A stretch of DNA of 64,000 nt from Pontibacillus litoralis JSM 072002. GTDB taxonomy: Bacteria; Bacillota; Bacilli; Bacillales; BH030062. The stretch spans positions 310,001 to 374,000 of the forward strand of contig NZ_AVPG01000001.1 in assembly GCF_000775615.1 (NCBI RefSeq). The letters are read 5' to 3'. Shown here piece by piece: positions 56,211-64,000 of this stretch. The first letter of the stretch is position 1, and every line of letters starts with the position of its first letter. A program made the position numbers and the translations under genes. The notes beneath the pieces are model-generated. The model was not told the DNA's origin. It worked only from the letters and a program-made list of their open reading frames with translations, and searched no databases.

Positions 56211-56825
56211 TTACTTATAAAGCGTTGCACATAAACGTTCTAAATATACCTCATCTCGGGTCCGCAAGGCTTCTACTATTTGTTTATATATATCAATACG
56301 GTAAACGGGTTGATGGATCGTACGGGAAAAGTCCTCCATGAGCTTCCATATTTTCATTAACAGTTGATTCTCTATCACACGGAAAATGACACAAAAAAAA
56401 GCATAATGAAACGTATCTATTCCGGGTTCAAACTGATCAATTTCATCTTGAAGCAATTGGAAATCTTCTAATGTAAGTTGATGCATGGCCATTATAGCAG
56501 CTTCTTTTTCTAGTAGTTGTTTCGTAGCTTTTAAATTCTCTCTCGTTGTTGCCTCTTGTAAAATAAATGCAGATAAAATTTCAACCGTTTGAAATGGTTG
56601 ATAAGCACTAAGAAAAGTCCCCTCTCCTCTACGCGTTTCAATTAAGCCTAGTAGTTCCATAGCACGTAAAGCCTCCCGAACTGAGGAGCGGCCAGCTCGT
56701 AATCGCTCGGCCAACTCCCGCTCAGAAGGAAGCTTATCCCCAGGAGATAATCCTTGATCTTCAATAAAATGACGTAATTCTTTTAATACCTCTTCATAAA
56801 CTTTCGACTTAGACGGCATCGTCAC
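56211..56825 (-). CDS. FadR-family (GntR) transcriptional regulator with atypical effector domain
   Basis: A 204-residue regulator. The winged-helix GntR domain is at about 5-72 (KLPSERELAERLRAGRSSVR, then EALRAMELLGLIETRRGEGTF). The C-terminal part resembles an FCD effector domain, but is short. The usual first metal ligands are hinted at in GIDTFHYAFF, whereas the later conserved His position reads DIYKQIVEAL, so metal binding is probably lost or changed. A GTG at 56825 or ATG at 56819 may start it. It lies 53 bases after malic enzyme; GntR-type operators precede that gene. Confidence 0.85.
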   Translation of the reverse strand: MTMPSKSKVYEEVLKELRHFIEDQGLSPGDKLPSERELAERLRAGRSSVREALRAMELLGLIETRRGEGTFLSAYQPFQTVEILSAFILQEATTRENLKATKQLLEKEAAIMAMHQLTLEDFQLLQDEIDQFEPGIDTFHYAFFCVIFRVIENQLLMKIWKLMEDFSRTIHQPVYRIDIYKQIVEALRTRDEVYLERLCATLYK

Positions 56826-56878
56826 TAGTTAGGATCACTCCTTCTATTAAGTACATTAATGAAGAATGATTCTCCCGA

Positions 56879-58120
56879 TTACTCTTGATCAATTAAAGCT
56901 AATTGTCTTGTTTTTTCTGCTACTTGCTCTGGATCTACTTGGCGTCTCGCTACACCTGAATCCATTGCAGCCTTCGCTACGCTCGCTGCTACAACAGGTG
57001 CTACACGAGGATCAAATGGTTCTGGAATAACATAGTCTGCGCTAAGCTCTTCATCACTTACAAGAGACGCGATTGCTTCCGCTGCAGCAACTTTCATCTT
57101 CTCATTGATGCGAGTAGCACGTACATCTAACGCACCTCGGAAAATACCAGGAAACGCTAGTACATTATTTACTTGGTTCGGGAAATCAGAGCGTCCAGTT
57201 CCAATTACGCTTGCGCCTGCTGCCTTCGCAACTTCTGGCATAATTTCTGGCTCAGGATTCGCCATCGCAAATATAATAGGGTTCTCGTTCATGCTTTGTA
57301 CCATTTCTTTCGATAATAACCCACCAACAGATACACCAATAAACACGTCAGAACCTTTCATTACCTCTTGTAGAGAACCTTCTTGGCGGTCCTTATTCGT
57401 AATTTTAGCTATTTCATCTTTAACTTTGTTCATTCCAGCTTGACGCCCTTCAAAAATAGCCCCTTTAGAATCACACATAATAATATCACGTACACCGAAA
57501 TGATAAAGCAATTTAATAATGGCAATTCCAGCGGCTCCAGCCCCGTTCGCTACAACCTTCACATCAGAGAACTTCTTGCCAGACAGTTTCAATGCGTTCA
57601 TCATCGCCGCAACGGTAACGATAGCTGTTCCATGTTGGTCGTCATGGAAAATTGGAATGTTCGTCTCTTTCTTTAATCTGTCTTCAATAATAAAACAGTT
57701 CGGTGCAGCAATATCTTCTAAGTTAACACCGCCGAAAGTAGGTTCCATTAATTTTACTGTTTGGACAATTTCATCCACATCATTTGTATTTAGACAGATT
57801 GGGAAAGAATCCACACCTGCAAAGCTCTTGAATAAAGCTGCTTTTCCTTCCATAACAGGTAAAGAAGCCTCTGCACCGATATTCCCTAATCCTAGTACTG
57901 CAGAGCCATCACTAACAACAGCTACCATATTCCCTTTCATTGTATATTCATACACATCTTCTTTACGTTCATATATTTCTTTACATGGTTCAGCTACTCC
58001 TGGTGAATAAGCTAAACTCAAATCTTCTTTATTTCTAACAGGCACCTTAGAATGTGTCGCTAGTTTTCCTCTATTTACTCGATGCATATGTAATGCTTCT
58101 TCGCGTAGTTTTGACAACAA
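56879..58120 (-). CDS. ytsJ: NADP-dependent malic enzyme (YtsJ type)
   Basis: Oxidative decarboxylation of malate to pyruvate, a source of NADPH. I place the start at the TTG at 58120, with GGAG 6 bases upstream, giving 413 residues beginning (M)LSKLREEALHMHRVNRGKLA; YtsJ begins similarly. A GTG at 58138 would precede the ribosome site. Features: catalytic Tyr in LAYSPGVAEPCK, Lys and Asp in FHDDQHGTAIV, the dinucleotide motif GAGAAGIAIIK and GTGRSDFPNQVNNVLAFPG. Two FadR/GntR-type operators lie just before the ribosome site. NADP preference is taken from the family. Confidence 0.95.
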   Translation of the reverse strand: MLSKLREEALHMHRVNRGKLATHSKVPVRNKEDLSLAYSPGVAEPCKEIYERKEDVYEYTMKGNMVAVVSDGSAVLGLGNIGAEASLPVMEGKAALFKSFAGVDSFPICLNTNDVDEIVQTVKLMEPTFGGVNLEDIAAPNCFIIEDRLKKETNIPIFHDDQHGTAIVTVAAMMNALKLSGKKFSDVKVVANGAGAAGIAIIKLLYHFGVRDIIMCDSKGAIFEGRQAGMNKVKDEIAKITNKDRQEGSLQEVMKGSDVFIGVSVGGLLSKEMVQSMNENPIIFAMANPEPEIMPEVAKAAGASVIGTGRSDFPNQVNNVLAFPGIFRGALDVRATRINEKMKVAAAEAIASLVSDEELSADYVIPEPFDPRVAPVVAASVAKAAMDSGVARRQVDPEQVAEKTRQLALIDQE

Positions 58121-58147
58121 TATTCGCTCCTTTTTCACATAAACAAA

Positions 58148-58177
58148 TTGTCTGACCTTCGTAAATTGGTCTGACCA
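58148..58177. promoter_or_regulatory. Pair of FadR/GntR-type operators before ytsJ
   Basis: TGGTCTGACCA (58167-58177) is a perfect inverted repeat and fits the FadR-subfamily pattern TNGTNNNACNA fully. TTGTCTGACCT (58148-58158) fits with one mismatch. The centres are 19 bases apart, about two helix turns. Both lie between the -10 element and the ribosome site. Confidence 0.72.
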
Positions 58178-58189
58178 CTAATCTATTAC

Positions 58190-58217
58190 ATTATATCAAA
58201 TCGCTTTTTCATGTAAA
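58190..58217 (-). promoter_or_regulatory. Sigma-A promoter of ytsJ
   Basis: Minus strand TTTACA (58217-58212), 16-base spacer, TATAAT (58195-58190). The start would be near 58183, just upstream of the operators. Confidence 0.75.
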
Positions 58218-58261
58218 GTCCTTATTCGAACCTTCTACACACTTAAAGGTTACATTTCCTA

Positions 58262-61200
58262 TTATTTCAAAACCACTCTATTTTCCCCTAACAATTGCTT
58301 AAATTGCTCAAGCGCTTCTTCCGTCGGATTAATAGAAAATGATTGACTTAATTGAAACGTCTCTTTCTTGTGTGGAAAGTGAACAATAATCGGTACTGAA
58401 CCAGCATATTTCTTAGCCAATTGTTTCATTTGATGCAACTTCTCTTCTTGTACGGATTCATCATCGATTTTTACAAACAGACGTTCTGTTACTACTTCTT
58501 GTAATACATCTTTGTCAAAAGGCATGATTGTATGAACAATCCACTGCATACTTCCTCTACGTTCCTCTAGTTTACCTTCAATAAACACAAGCATTTCTTC
58601 CGTTAGCCAGCTACGAATCCCCCGGAATGCTTCAGGAAATAAAACCCCTTCTATTTCTCCTCCTTCATCACTAAACGTTGCAAACGCCATTGGGTCTCCT
58701 CTTTTCGTCCGAATTACTTTCAATTCTTGAACGACAACGGCTGCTTTTAATTTCCTCTTCATTGTAGAGTGGGAAGCAGCTTGTAAAGACGTGTATCCAT
58801 TAAAACGAAGTTGATTGCGAAACGTTGCTAACGGGTGGGAAGAAACGTAAAAACCTAGTACTTCCTTCTCTAAAGAAAGCTGCTTTAATTGATCAAAAGG
58901 TTCCGTCGATACGTAATGAGCATCTAAGCTGATATCATGAGGAAAGAACGACTCTTGCCCCTGCATATCACTAAATAGTTCACCTTGTTCTATTGCTTGT
59001 TGGAGACTCGCTAACAAAGAAGCTCGATTTTGATACATTTCATCAAAGCATCCAGCTAATACTAACGACTCCATTACAGAACGGTTCACAATTTGTAACG
59101 GAACGCGACGACAAAACTCAAATAAATTGCGAAATGGTTTGTCTTTTCGTACTTGTATCATTTGATGAACGGCTGCTTTACTTATCCCTTTTATAGCTGA
59201 TAGACCCATCCTTATATTCCCATCTTCTACAGTAAATCTCTCATAACTAAAATTAATGGATGGAGGCAAAATAGTTATTCCTAATTCCTTCGCCTCTTTA
59301 ATATAACTAGCCATCTTGTCATGAGAAGCACTGCTCATTAATTGAGTCATGAAATAAGCTGGATAATGAGCTTTTAAATAGGCAAGCTGATAAGAAATCA
59401 TACTATAAGCTACAGCATGACTTCGGTTAAAACCATAATTAGAAAAGCGTACAATCCATTCAAATAATTGCTCTCCTACTTCCCTTTCATACCCATTATT
59501 CACGCAACCTGTTATAAACGATTGCCGTTGAGCATTCATCACATCTTGATGCTTCTTACTTACTGCTCTCCTTAATACATCTGCTTGCCCAAGAGACATA
59601 CCAGCAACTTTATTAGCAATTTGCATAATTTGTTCTTGATATACCAACACCCCATACGTTTTATTAAGGATGGGCTCTAGGTCTGGGTGGGGATAAGTAA
59701 CCATTTCTTTCCCATGCTTTCTTTTTATATACGTTGGAATATATTCCATCGGTCCCGGTCGATACAGCGCATTAACGGCAACAATATCCTCGAAATGAGT
59801 TGGGCGAAGGCGTTCAAGCACATCCTTCATCCCCTTTGATTCTAATTGAAATATTCCTGTTGTTTTACCACTACGTAATAAAGTAAATGTTCGTTCATCC
59901 GTCATGTCGTCCTGTGAAAAAGAAATCGTTTTTCCTTCTTGTTCATAAATCGCTTTTGTTATTCGTTCCATCAACGTAAGGTTACGCAAACCGAGAAAAT
60001 CCATTTTTAGTAAACCAATTGCTTCTAACTCAGACATCGCATATTGCGTTAACGGTACACCATCATGTCCAGAAGTTAGCGGCACGTGTGTTATTAATGG
60101 ATCTTTACTAATAATAACTCCTGCTGCATGTGTGGATGCATGGCGTGGTAATCCTTCTAATTTCGTAGCTAGTTTAAACAAGAATTGCATGTCAGAAGAT
60201 TGTTGAATATAAGACTTCAGTTCAGAAGATTCTTGCACGATTGCAACAATAGATTGAGATATAGTTTGTGGAATGAATTTCAACACATAGCTTATTTCTT
60301 GTTGATCTATTCCCATCACTTTCGCTAATTCACGTAAGATAGAACGAGGGCCGAACGTTCCGAATGTAATAATTTGAGCCACATGTTCGGGTCCGTATTT
60401 GTCCTTTACATATTGAATAACTTGATCTCGTTTCACATCAGAAAAGTCAATATCAATATCAGGCATCGTTACTCGTTCCGGGTTAAGGAAACGTTCAAAC
60501 AATAAATCATACCGAATTGGATCAACATCTGTAATCCCTAATAAATATGCAACTAAAGAACCTGCTGCTGAGCCTCGTCCGGGACCTGTAACGATTTGTT
60601 GTTGCTTTGCATAGCGTATAAAATCCCATACAATCAAAAAATAATCGCTAAACTGCATTTGTTCGATCATGCGTAACTCATAAGCGAGCCGGTCCTTTAC
60701 TTGCTCATTTAAAGCACTATACCTACGTCTTAACCCTTTATAGCACAACTGCCTCAAATATTCAGAAGCACTGATTCCCTCTGGAACTGGATATTCAGGT
60801 AACATCGTCTGTTGAAAGTCAAGCTTTACATGGCATCGGTTAGCAATCGCACTAGCTTGGCGCAAAGAGCTTGGCGCCCAATCACCAAACAACTGATTCA
60901 TCTCGTCATTCGTTCGTAAATGTCGATTCTTCCCTGTCTTATCTTCTATTTGCTGTGACCATTTCTTTTGTTCACGAATACTTTGCAAACAATCATAAGC
61001 TATTGCATCTTCTTCTCGCAAATACCGAACGTCGTTAATAGCCACAAACGGAAGCGTGTGAATCAAGTTCACCTGTTCAATCGTTGCCAGTACACGCCTC
61101 TGCTTCTCTATCCCATAATCCGCTAATCCAATATAGAAGTCATCTGTAGCAAAGTAGGATTGCCACTCTTTCACTTGTTCATGGAAAGTAGTCATATCAT

Positions 61201-61606
61201 TTTGTATGCAATAGTTCTCTAAATAAGACTCGTATAAAGGAAGAATACCAATACACCCTTGAGCATACTTCTCAACATCGTGCTTACGTATATAATCCGT
61301 TGTAGATTGCAAGACACTACTTAGACGCAGTAAATTGTGATATCCTCGTTGATTCTTTGCAAGCAATAACAGCTCATTCACTTGACCCTCTGCTATTTCC
61401 ACATATGCCGTCAGCCCTAGAATCGGTTTAATTCCATAAGCTTGACACGTTTGATAAAAAGAGATTGCTCCATGCATGACGCCTTCATCTGTTAATGCCA
61501 AAGCTGTAAACCCTTTTTGTTTAGCGGTAGCAACCAGTTTCTCAATTGTATTGGTACTTTTCATAAAGCTGTATCCACTTCGTACCTGTAAATGAACAAA
61601 CTCCAT
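58262..61606 (-). CDS. dnaE: DNA polymerase III alpha subunit DnaE
   Basis: The error-prone lagging-strand and primer-extension polymerase of Firmicutes, distinct from PolC. The 1114 residues begin with the PHP domain (FVHLQVRSGYSFMKSTNTIE and ALALTDEGVMHG). The catalytic acids lie in TMPDIDIDFSDVKRD (about 385-399) and the fingers in RHASTHAAGVII. The helix-hairpin-helix region (about 820-880, NIRMGLSAIKGISKAA) and a C-terminal OB domain (about 980-1060, AFATFSDEGGEIEGVLFP) follow. Length agrees with B. subtilis DnaE (1115). Confidence 0.97.
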   Translation of the reverse strand: MEFVHLQVRSGYSFMKSTNTIEKLVATAKQKGFTALALTDEGVMHGAISFYQTCQAYGIKPILGLTAYVEIAEGQVNELLLLAKNQRGYHNLLRLSSVLQSTTDYIRKHDVEKYAQGCIGILPLYESYLENYCIQNDMTTFHEQVKEWQSYFATDDFYIGLADYGIEKQRRVLATIEQVNLIHTLPFVAINDVRYLREEDAIAYDCLQSIREQKKWSQQIEDKTGKNRHLRTNDEMNQLFGDWAPSSLRQASAIANRCHVKLDFQQTMLPEYPVPEGISASEYLRQLCYKGLRRRYSALNEQVKDRLAYELRMIEQMQFSDYFLIVWDFIRYAKQQQIVTGPGRGSAAGSLVAYLLGITDVDPIRYDLLFERFLNPERVTMPDIDIDFSDVKRDQVIQYVKDKYGPEHVAQIITFGTFGPRSILRELAKVMGIDQQEISYVLKFIPQTISQSIVAIVQESSELKSYIQQSSDMQFLFKLATKLEGLPRHASTHAAGVIISKDPLITHVPLTSGHDGVPLTQYAMSELEAIGLLKMDFLGLRNLTLMERITKAIYEQEGKTISFSQDDMTDERTFTLLRSGKTTGIFQLESKGMKDVLERLRPTHFEDIVAVNALYRPGPMEYIPTYIKRKHGKEMVTYPHPDLEPILNKTYGVLVYQEQIMQIANKVAGMSLGQADVLRRAVSKKHQDVMNAQRQSFITGCVNNGYEREVGEQLFEWIVRFSNYGFNRSHAVAYSMISYQLAYLKAHYPAYFMTQLMSSASHDKMASYIKEAKELGITILPPSINFSYERFTVEDGNIRMGLSAIKGISKAAVHQMIQVRKDKPFRNLFEFCRRVPLQIVNRSVMESLVLAGCFDEMYQNRASLLASLQQAIEQGELFSDMQGQESFFPHDISLDAHYVSTEPFDQLKQLSLEKEVLGFYVSSHPLATFRNQLRFNGYTSLQAASHSTMKRKLKAAVVVQELKVIRTKRGDPMAFATFSDEGGEIEGVLFPEAFRGIRSWLTEEMLVFIEGKLEERRGSMQWIVHTIMPFDKDVLQEVVTERLFVKIDDESVQEEKLHQMKQLAKKYAGSVPIIVHFPHKKETFQLSQSFSINPTEEALEQFKQLLGENRVVLK

Positions 61607-61689
61607 ATCTATTCCCGCCTCATCATTAGTTTCATCCTCTATTATAGCTTACTATGCAATAGATAGAAAAACACACACTTGGCCCTATG

Positions 61690-61718
61690 TCATATAGAAG
61701 CATACCTCCTCATACATT
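61690..61718 (+). promoter_or_regulatory. Sigma-E promoter of ytrH-ytrI
   Basis: TCATATA (61690-61696), 14-base spacer, CATACATT (61711-61718), close to the mother-cell sigma-E consensus (KMATATT-N14/15-CATACANT). ytrH and ytrI belong to the sigma-E regulon in B. subtilis. Confidence 0.8.
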
Positions 61719-61760
61719 TAACTATACGGACAAGTGTTTCAATTGAAAGGGTGACCTTAT

Positions 61761-62093
61761 ATGGAAGAACGTTTTTTTGTAACCGTTTTTCAATATTACT
61801 TTATTGCTCTCGGCGTTATGATTGGCGGAACATTAATTGGTAGCATCGGTGCATTTGCAGCTGGTGAAGCTCCTTTCACATATATAAGTCGCCTTGCCAA
61901 AAGCTTGCGAATATGGGCCATTGTCGCTGCAATCGGTGGAACATTTGATGCAATATCTACCTTTGAGCGAGGACTCTCAGATGGTTCTACTCTCGATATA
62001 TTTAAACAAATTGTTTGCATCATTTCTGCTATGGGAGGCGTACAAACAGCATTACTCATTATTGAATGGTTAATTCAGGAGGAGATTACTTAA
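61761..62093 (+). CDS. ytrH: Sporulation membrane protein YtrH
   Basis: A 110-residue membrane protein with three hydrophobic helices (about 8-33, 48-62 and 82-104) and the family stretch YFIALGVMIGGTLIGSIGAF. In B. subtilis it is made in the mother cell and needed for efficient sporulation. GAAAGGGTG lies before the ATG at 61761. Its stop codon overlaps the ytrI start (TAATG). Confidence 0.92.
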   Translation: MEERFFVTVFQYYFIALGVMIGGTLIGSIGAFAAGEAPFTYISRLAKSLRIWAIVAAIGGTFDAISTFERGLSDGSTLDIFKQIVCIISAMGGVQTALLIIEWLIQEEIT

Positions 62094-62608
62094 TGCACAT
62101 TCCTCCCTATTACAAAAAAAAAGAATGGCAACGATTTCTCGCCGGAGTTTTTATCGGCGGAGTAATGGCCTATTGTGTTTTTCTATTCATGTACGGCACC
62201 CATATGGAAAGATGGATTGAAGAAAATATGGAACTACGAGGTACCATCTCTGATTTAGAAAATCAAAACAGTCTACTGACACAAGACAAAAAAGAATTAA
62301 ATGACCAAAAGAAAAAAGTCATTAAGGTTCAGGATCTTGAAATTGTTTTTTTAAACGAAAAAAAATTATTAAGACAAAATAAAATGGATCGACTCACTGT
62401 TTATAAATTACGTAATTTAGCTAAAGAACAATTGCCTGACGTTATTGGAAAGGATATTAAAGGGCTCTCAGACAATGCTAGTCTATTATATACAGCCATC
62501 GAAGCCAAAACGTATACAATAGATTCCTTAACTTATGAACTGAAGGTAGAACGCTTAATCATGACACAAAACGTCGTCGTTATGATTACGATTCACCCAA
62601 CTACGTAA
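62093..62608 (+). CDS. ytrI: Sporulation membrane protein YtrI
   Basis: A 171-residue protein beginning MHIPPYYKKKEWQRFLAGVF. It has one N-terminal membrane helix (about 14-37, with GGVMAYCVFLFMYG) followed by a coiled coil (about 45-85, ENMELRGTISDLENQNSLLT) and a globular C-terminal domain. The start at 62093 shares its A with the ytrH stop and has GGAGGAG upstream within ytrH. It acts with ytrH in sporulation; the molecular role is unknown. Confidence 0.9.
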   Translation: MHIPPYYKKKEWQRFLAGVFIGGVMAYCVFLFMYGTHMERWIEENMELRGTISDLENQNSLLTQDKKELNDQKKKVIKVQDLEIVFLNEKKLLRQNKMDRLTVYKLRNLAKEQLPDVIGKDIKGLSDNASLLYTAIEAKTYTIDSLTYELKVERLIMTQNVVVMITIHPTT

Positions 62609-62712
62609 AAAATGTACAATTTGTGAAAAATTCAGAAAATAGTGGTACTACTTCGCTTTTTTGTATAAAATAGAAATGAACCAAAGTCTAAAGGAAAAGG
62701 GGTGAGTGTATT

Positions 62713-62907
62713 ATGTTAATCATGAATAGAAGAAGATTGTTAGAGGATAAACTGAATCGTATCGCTAACGGTCAAACAGCATATGCCGAATCAGCAGAAC
62801 TCATCCGATTATTAAAACGTGAAATTAAAAAACGCAATCTAGCCGTTTATATGGACGAAACTGATAGCGGATGCTGGTTTATACCAACTCATAAACAAGC
62901 ACAATAA
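62713..62907 (+). CDS. Small hypothetical basic protein, 64 aa
   Basis: I do not recognise the family with certainty. The protein MLIMNRRRLLEDKLNRIANG continues with a helical, basic stretch (SAELIRLLKREIKKRNL) and ends in VYMDETDSGCWFIPTHKQAQ. It is soluble and short enough to be an adaptor or regulator. AAGGGGTGAG precedes the ATG at 62713. It lies between ytrI and the convergent nrnA and ends in a bidirectional terminator. An upstream -10-like TATAAA is seen near 62664 without a good -35. Confidence 0.65.
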   Translation: MLIMNRRRLLEDKLNRIANGQTAYAESAELIRLLKREIKKRNLAVYMDETDSGCWFIPTHKQAQ

Positions 62908-62916
62908 TTTCCGCAC

Positions 62917-62953
62917 AAAAAAACGTCTAAATGTGACCACTAGACGTTTTTTT
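62917..62953. terminator. Bidirectional terminator before nrnA end
   Basis: Perfect 13-base stem AAAAAAACGTCTA and its complement with an 11-base loop, between convergent genes. Confidence 0.95.
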
Positions 62954-62962
62954 GTGTCTTTT

Positions 62963-63919
62963 TTACTTCCTTACATAATCGATAGTTACTTGCTCTAAAT
63001 CAGCTACAAGCTGCTCCATCTCTTCCTTTGAATAAACCGTTGCACCAGACGCTCTTGGATGGCCACCACCATTATACTTAGCCGCAACGTTATGAATCGC
63101 CGGACCTTTAGAACGAAGCCGTACTCTAATTTGCTCATCTTCCTCTACAAAAATCGCCCACGTCAACATACCTTCTACTTCTCCTAAAAGGCCTACTACG
63201 GCAGAAGTTTGTGACGGAGTAACGTGAAACTGTTCTAACGTCTCTTTCGTTAATTTCACAGTACTTACTCCAGCTGAAGAAATGGTGAAATTTTGCAAAA
63301 TATACCCTTTTAATCGTGCAATTGCCGGGCTTGTTTTGTACATACCGTCATATAAAGCCGTTCGATCAAAATCATATGTAGCTAAGTCTGCTGCAATTTG
63401 TAACGTACGAGCAGTTGAACTAGGGAACAGGAATCTACCTGTATCACCGACAATTCCTGCATATAACAAGCGAGCTACTTGCGCTGACATCACATAATTG
63501 TAGCCATATTCTTTCGATGCTTCATACAATTCATATACCATTTCTGATGTGGAGCTAGCATTTGTATTCACCCATTGAATATCACCATAATCATCAACAT
63601 CAGGGTGGTGGTCTAATTTAATTAATGCTGCACCTAGTGAATAACGCTGGTCGCTAATTCGAGCCTGATTCGCTGTATCACAAACAATGACTAAAGCGTT
63701 CGCGTACATTTCTTCTGTCACATCATCCATTTGCGCTAAAAATGTTAAACGCTCATCTTCTTCCCCAACGACATACACTTTCTTATCTACATAAGTATCC
63801 TTAATCATATGAGCTAACCCAGATTGAGAACCGAGTGCATCCGGATCAGGACGTACATGACGATGAATAATAACTGTTTCATACTGTTGAATAGATTGTA
63901 AAATAGATTGTATAGACAT
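62963..63919 (-). CDS. nrnA: Oligoribonuclease / pAp phosphatase NrnA
   Basis: A DHH-family phosphodiesterase that degrades nano-RNA and converts 3'-phosphoadenosine 5'-phosphate to AMP. The 318 residues have the DHH domain with HRHVRPDPDALGSQSGLAHM (about 19-38), VIVCDTANQARI (about 82), IKLDHHPDVDDYG (about 100-112) and VGDTGRFLFPSS (about 155), and the DHHA1 domain ending in AKYNGGGHPRASGATV. All metal ligands are present. The 81 bases between its start and the window edge hold only its upstream region. Confidence 0.95.
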   Translation of the reverse strand: MSIQSILQSIQQYETVIIHRHVRPDPDALGSQSGLAHMIKDTYVDKKVYVVGEEDERLTFLAQMDDVTEEMYANALVIVCDTANQARISDQRYSLGAALIKLDHHPDVDDYGDIQWVNTNASSTSEMVYELYEASKEYGYNYVMSAQVARLLYAGIVGDTGRFLFPSSTARTLQIAADLATYDFDRTALYDGMYKTSPAIARLKGYILQNFTISSAGVSTVKLTKETLEQFHVTPSQTSAVVGLLGEVEGMLTWAIFVEEDEQIRVRLRSKGPAIHNVAAKYNGGGHPRASGATVYSKEEMEQLVADLEQVTIDYVRK

Positions 63920-64000
63920 AACAGAACTCCTTTAATGTATTCTTTTCATTGAATTGCTGGCGAAATGAACCAATAATCGGTACAATAGATAACGTTACAG

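Noticed and set aside
57519-58010. A 163-codon plus-strand frame inside the malic enzyme gene
   Set aside because: Antisense shadow of a well-conserved enzyme; composition reflects the reverse complement of that gene.

Overview
The window is a stretch of core chromosome from a low-GC, endospore-forming Firmicute of the family Bacillaceae. Gene order follows the Bacillus subtilis etfA-to-nrnA region almost gene for gene. Sporulation genes (sspI, ytxC, ytaF, ytrH, ytrI), two T-box leaders and sigma-W, sigma-E and sigma-A type promoters fit this. An hflK-hflC pair and a MaoC-like gene, absent from the same place in B. subtilis as I remember it, suggest a relative outside the subtilis group, perhaps a marine or halophilic genus; that last point is inference. 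No phage, plasmid, insertion sequence, CRISPR array, rRNA or tRNA gene was seen.

Layout, left to right (most genes on the minus strand, so transcription mostly runs right to left). 1-5.0 kb: fatty-acid beta-oxidation (lcfA, fadR, fadB, etfB, etfA) with a textbook FadR operator. 5.1-12.7 kb: an unknown gene, a 27-codon membrane peptide gene, yshE, mutS2, polX, yshB, zapA and the divergent rnhC. 12.7-18.8 kb: an unknown gene, a YitT-family protein, pheT, pheS behind a Phe T-box, and ysgA. 18.8-24.8 kb: sspI, an aldehyde dehydrogenase/soluble chemoreceptor pair resembling YfmT/YfmS, ysdC, an all-alpha dUTPase, ysdB with a sigma-W promoter, a VTT-family protein and ysdA. 24.8-28.7 kb: infC-rpmI-rplT with an L20-type leader and an AUU start, then thrS behind a Thr T-box.

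28.7-35.2 kb: ytxC, dnaI, dnaB, nrdR, an unknown gene, speD with a long structured 5' leader, and gapB with CcpN-like boxes. 35.3-45.1 kb: coaE, ytaF, mutM, polA, hflK-hflC, and phoP-phoR with four exactly phased PhoP half-sites. 45.1-54.1 kb: MaoC-like gene, mdh, icd, citZ, ytvI, fxsA, pyk, pfkA. 54.2-64 kb: accA, accD, a FadR-family GntR regulator and malic enzyme with GntR-type operators, dnaE, ytrH-ytrI under a sigma-E promoter, a small unknown gene and nrnA.

The genes join central carbon metabolism (glycolysis end, TCA entry, gluconeogenic gapB, malic enzyme, acetyl-CoA carboxylase, beta-oxidation) to replication start and repair (dnaB, dnaI, polA, dnaE, mutM, polX). I found no clearly new defence or biosynthetic system. 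The best leads are regulatory: a two-copy intergenic repeat, a possible ribosome-site-masking leader on speD, paired GntR operators in front of malic enzyme, a sigma-W-like promoter on hflKC, and a tiny membrane peptide gene behind yshE.
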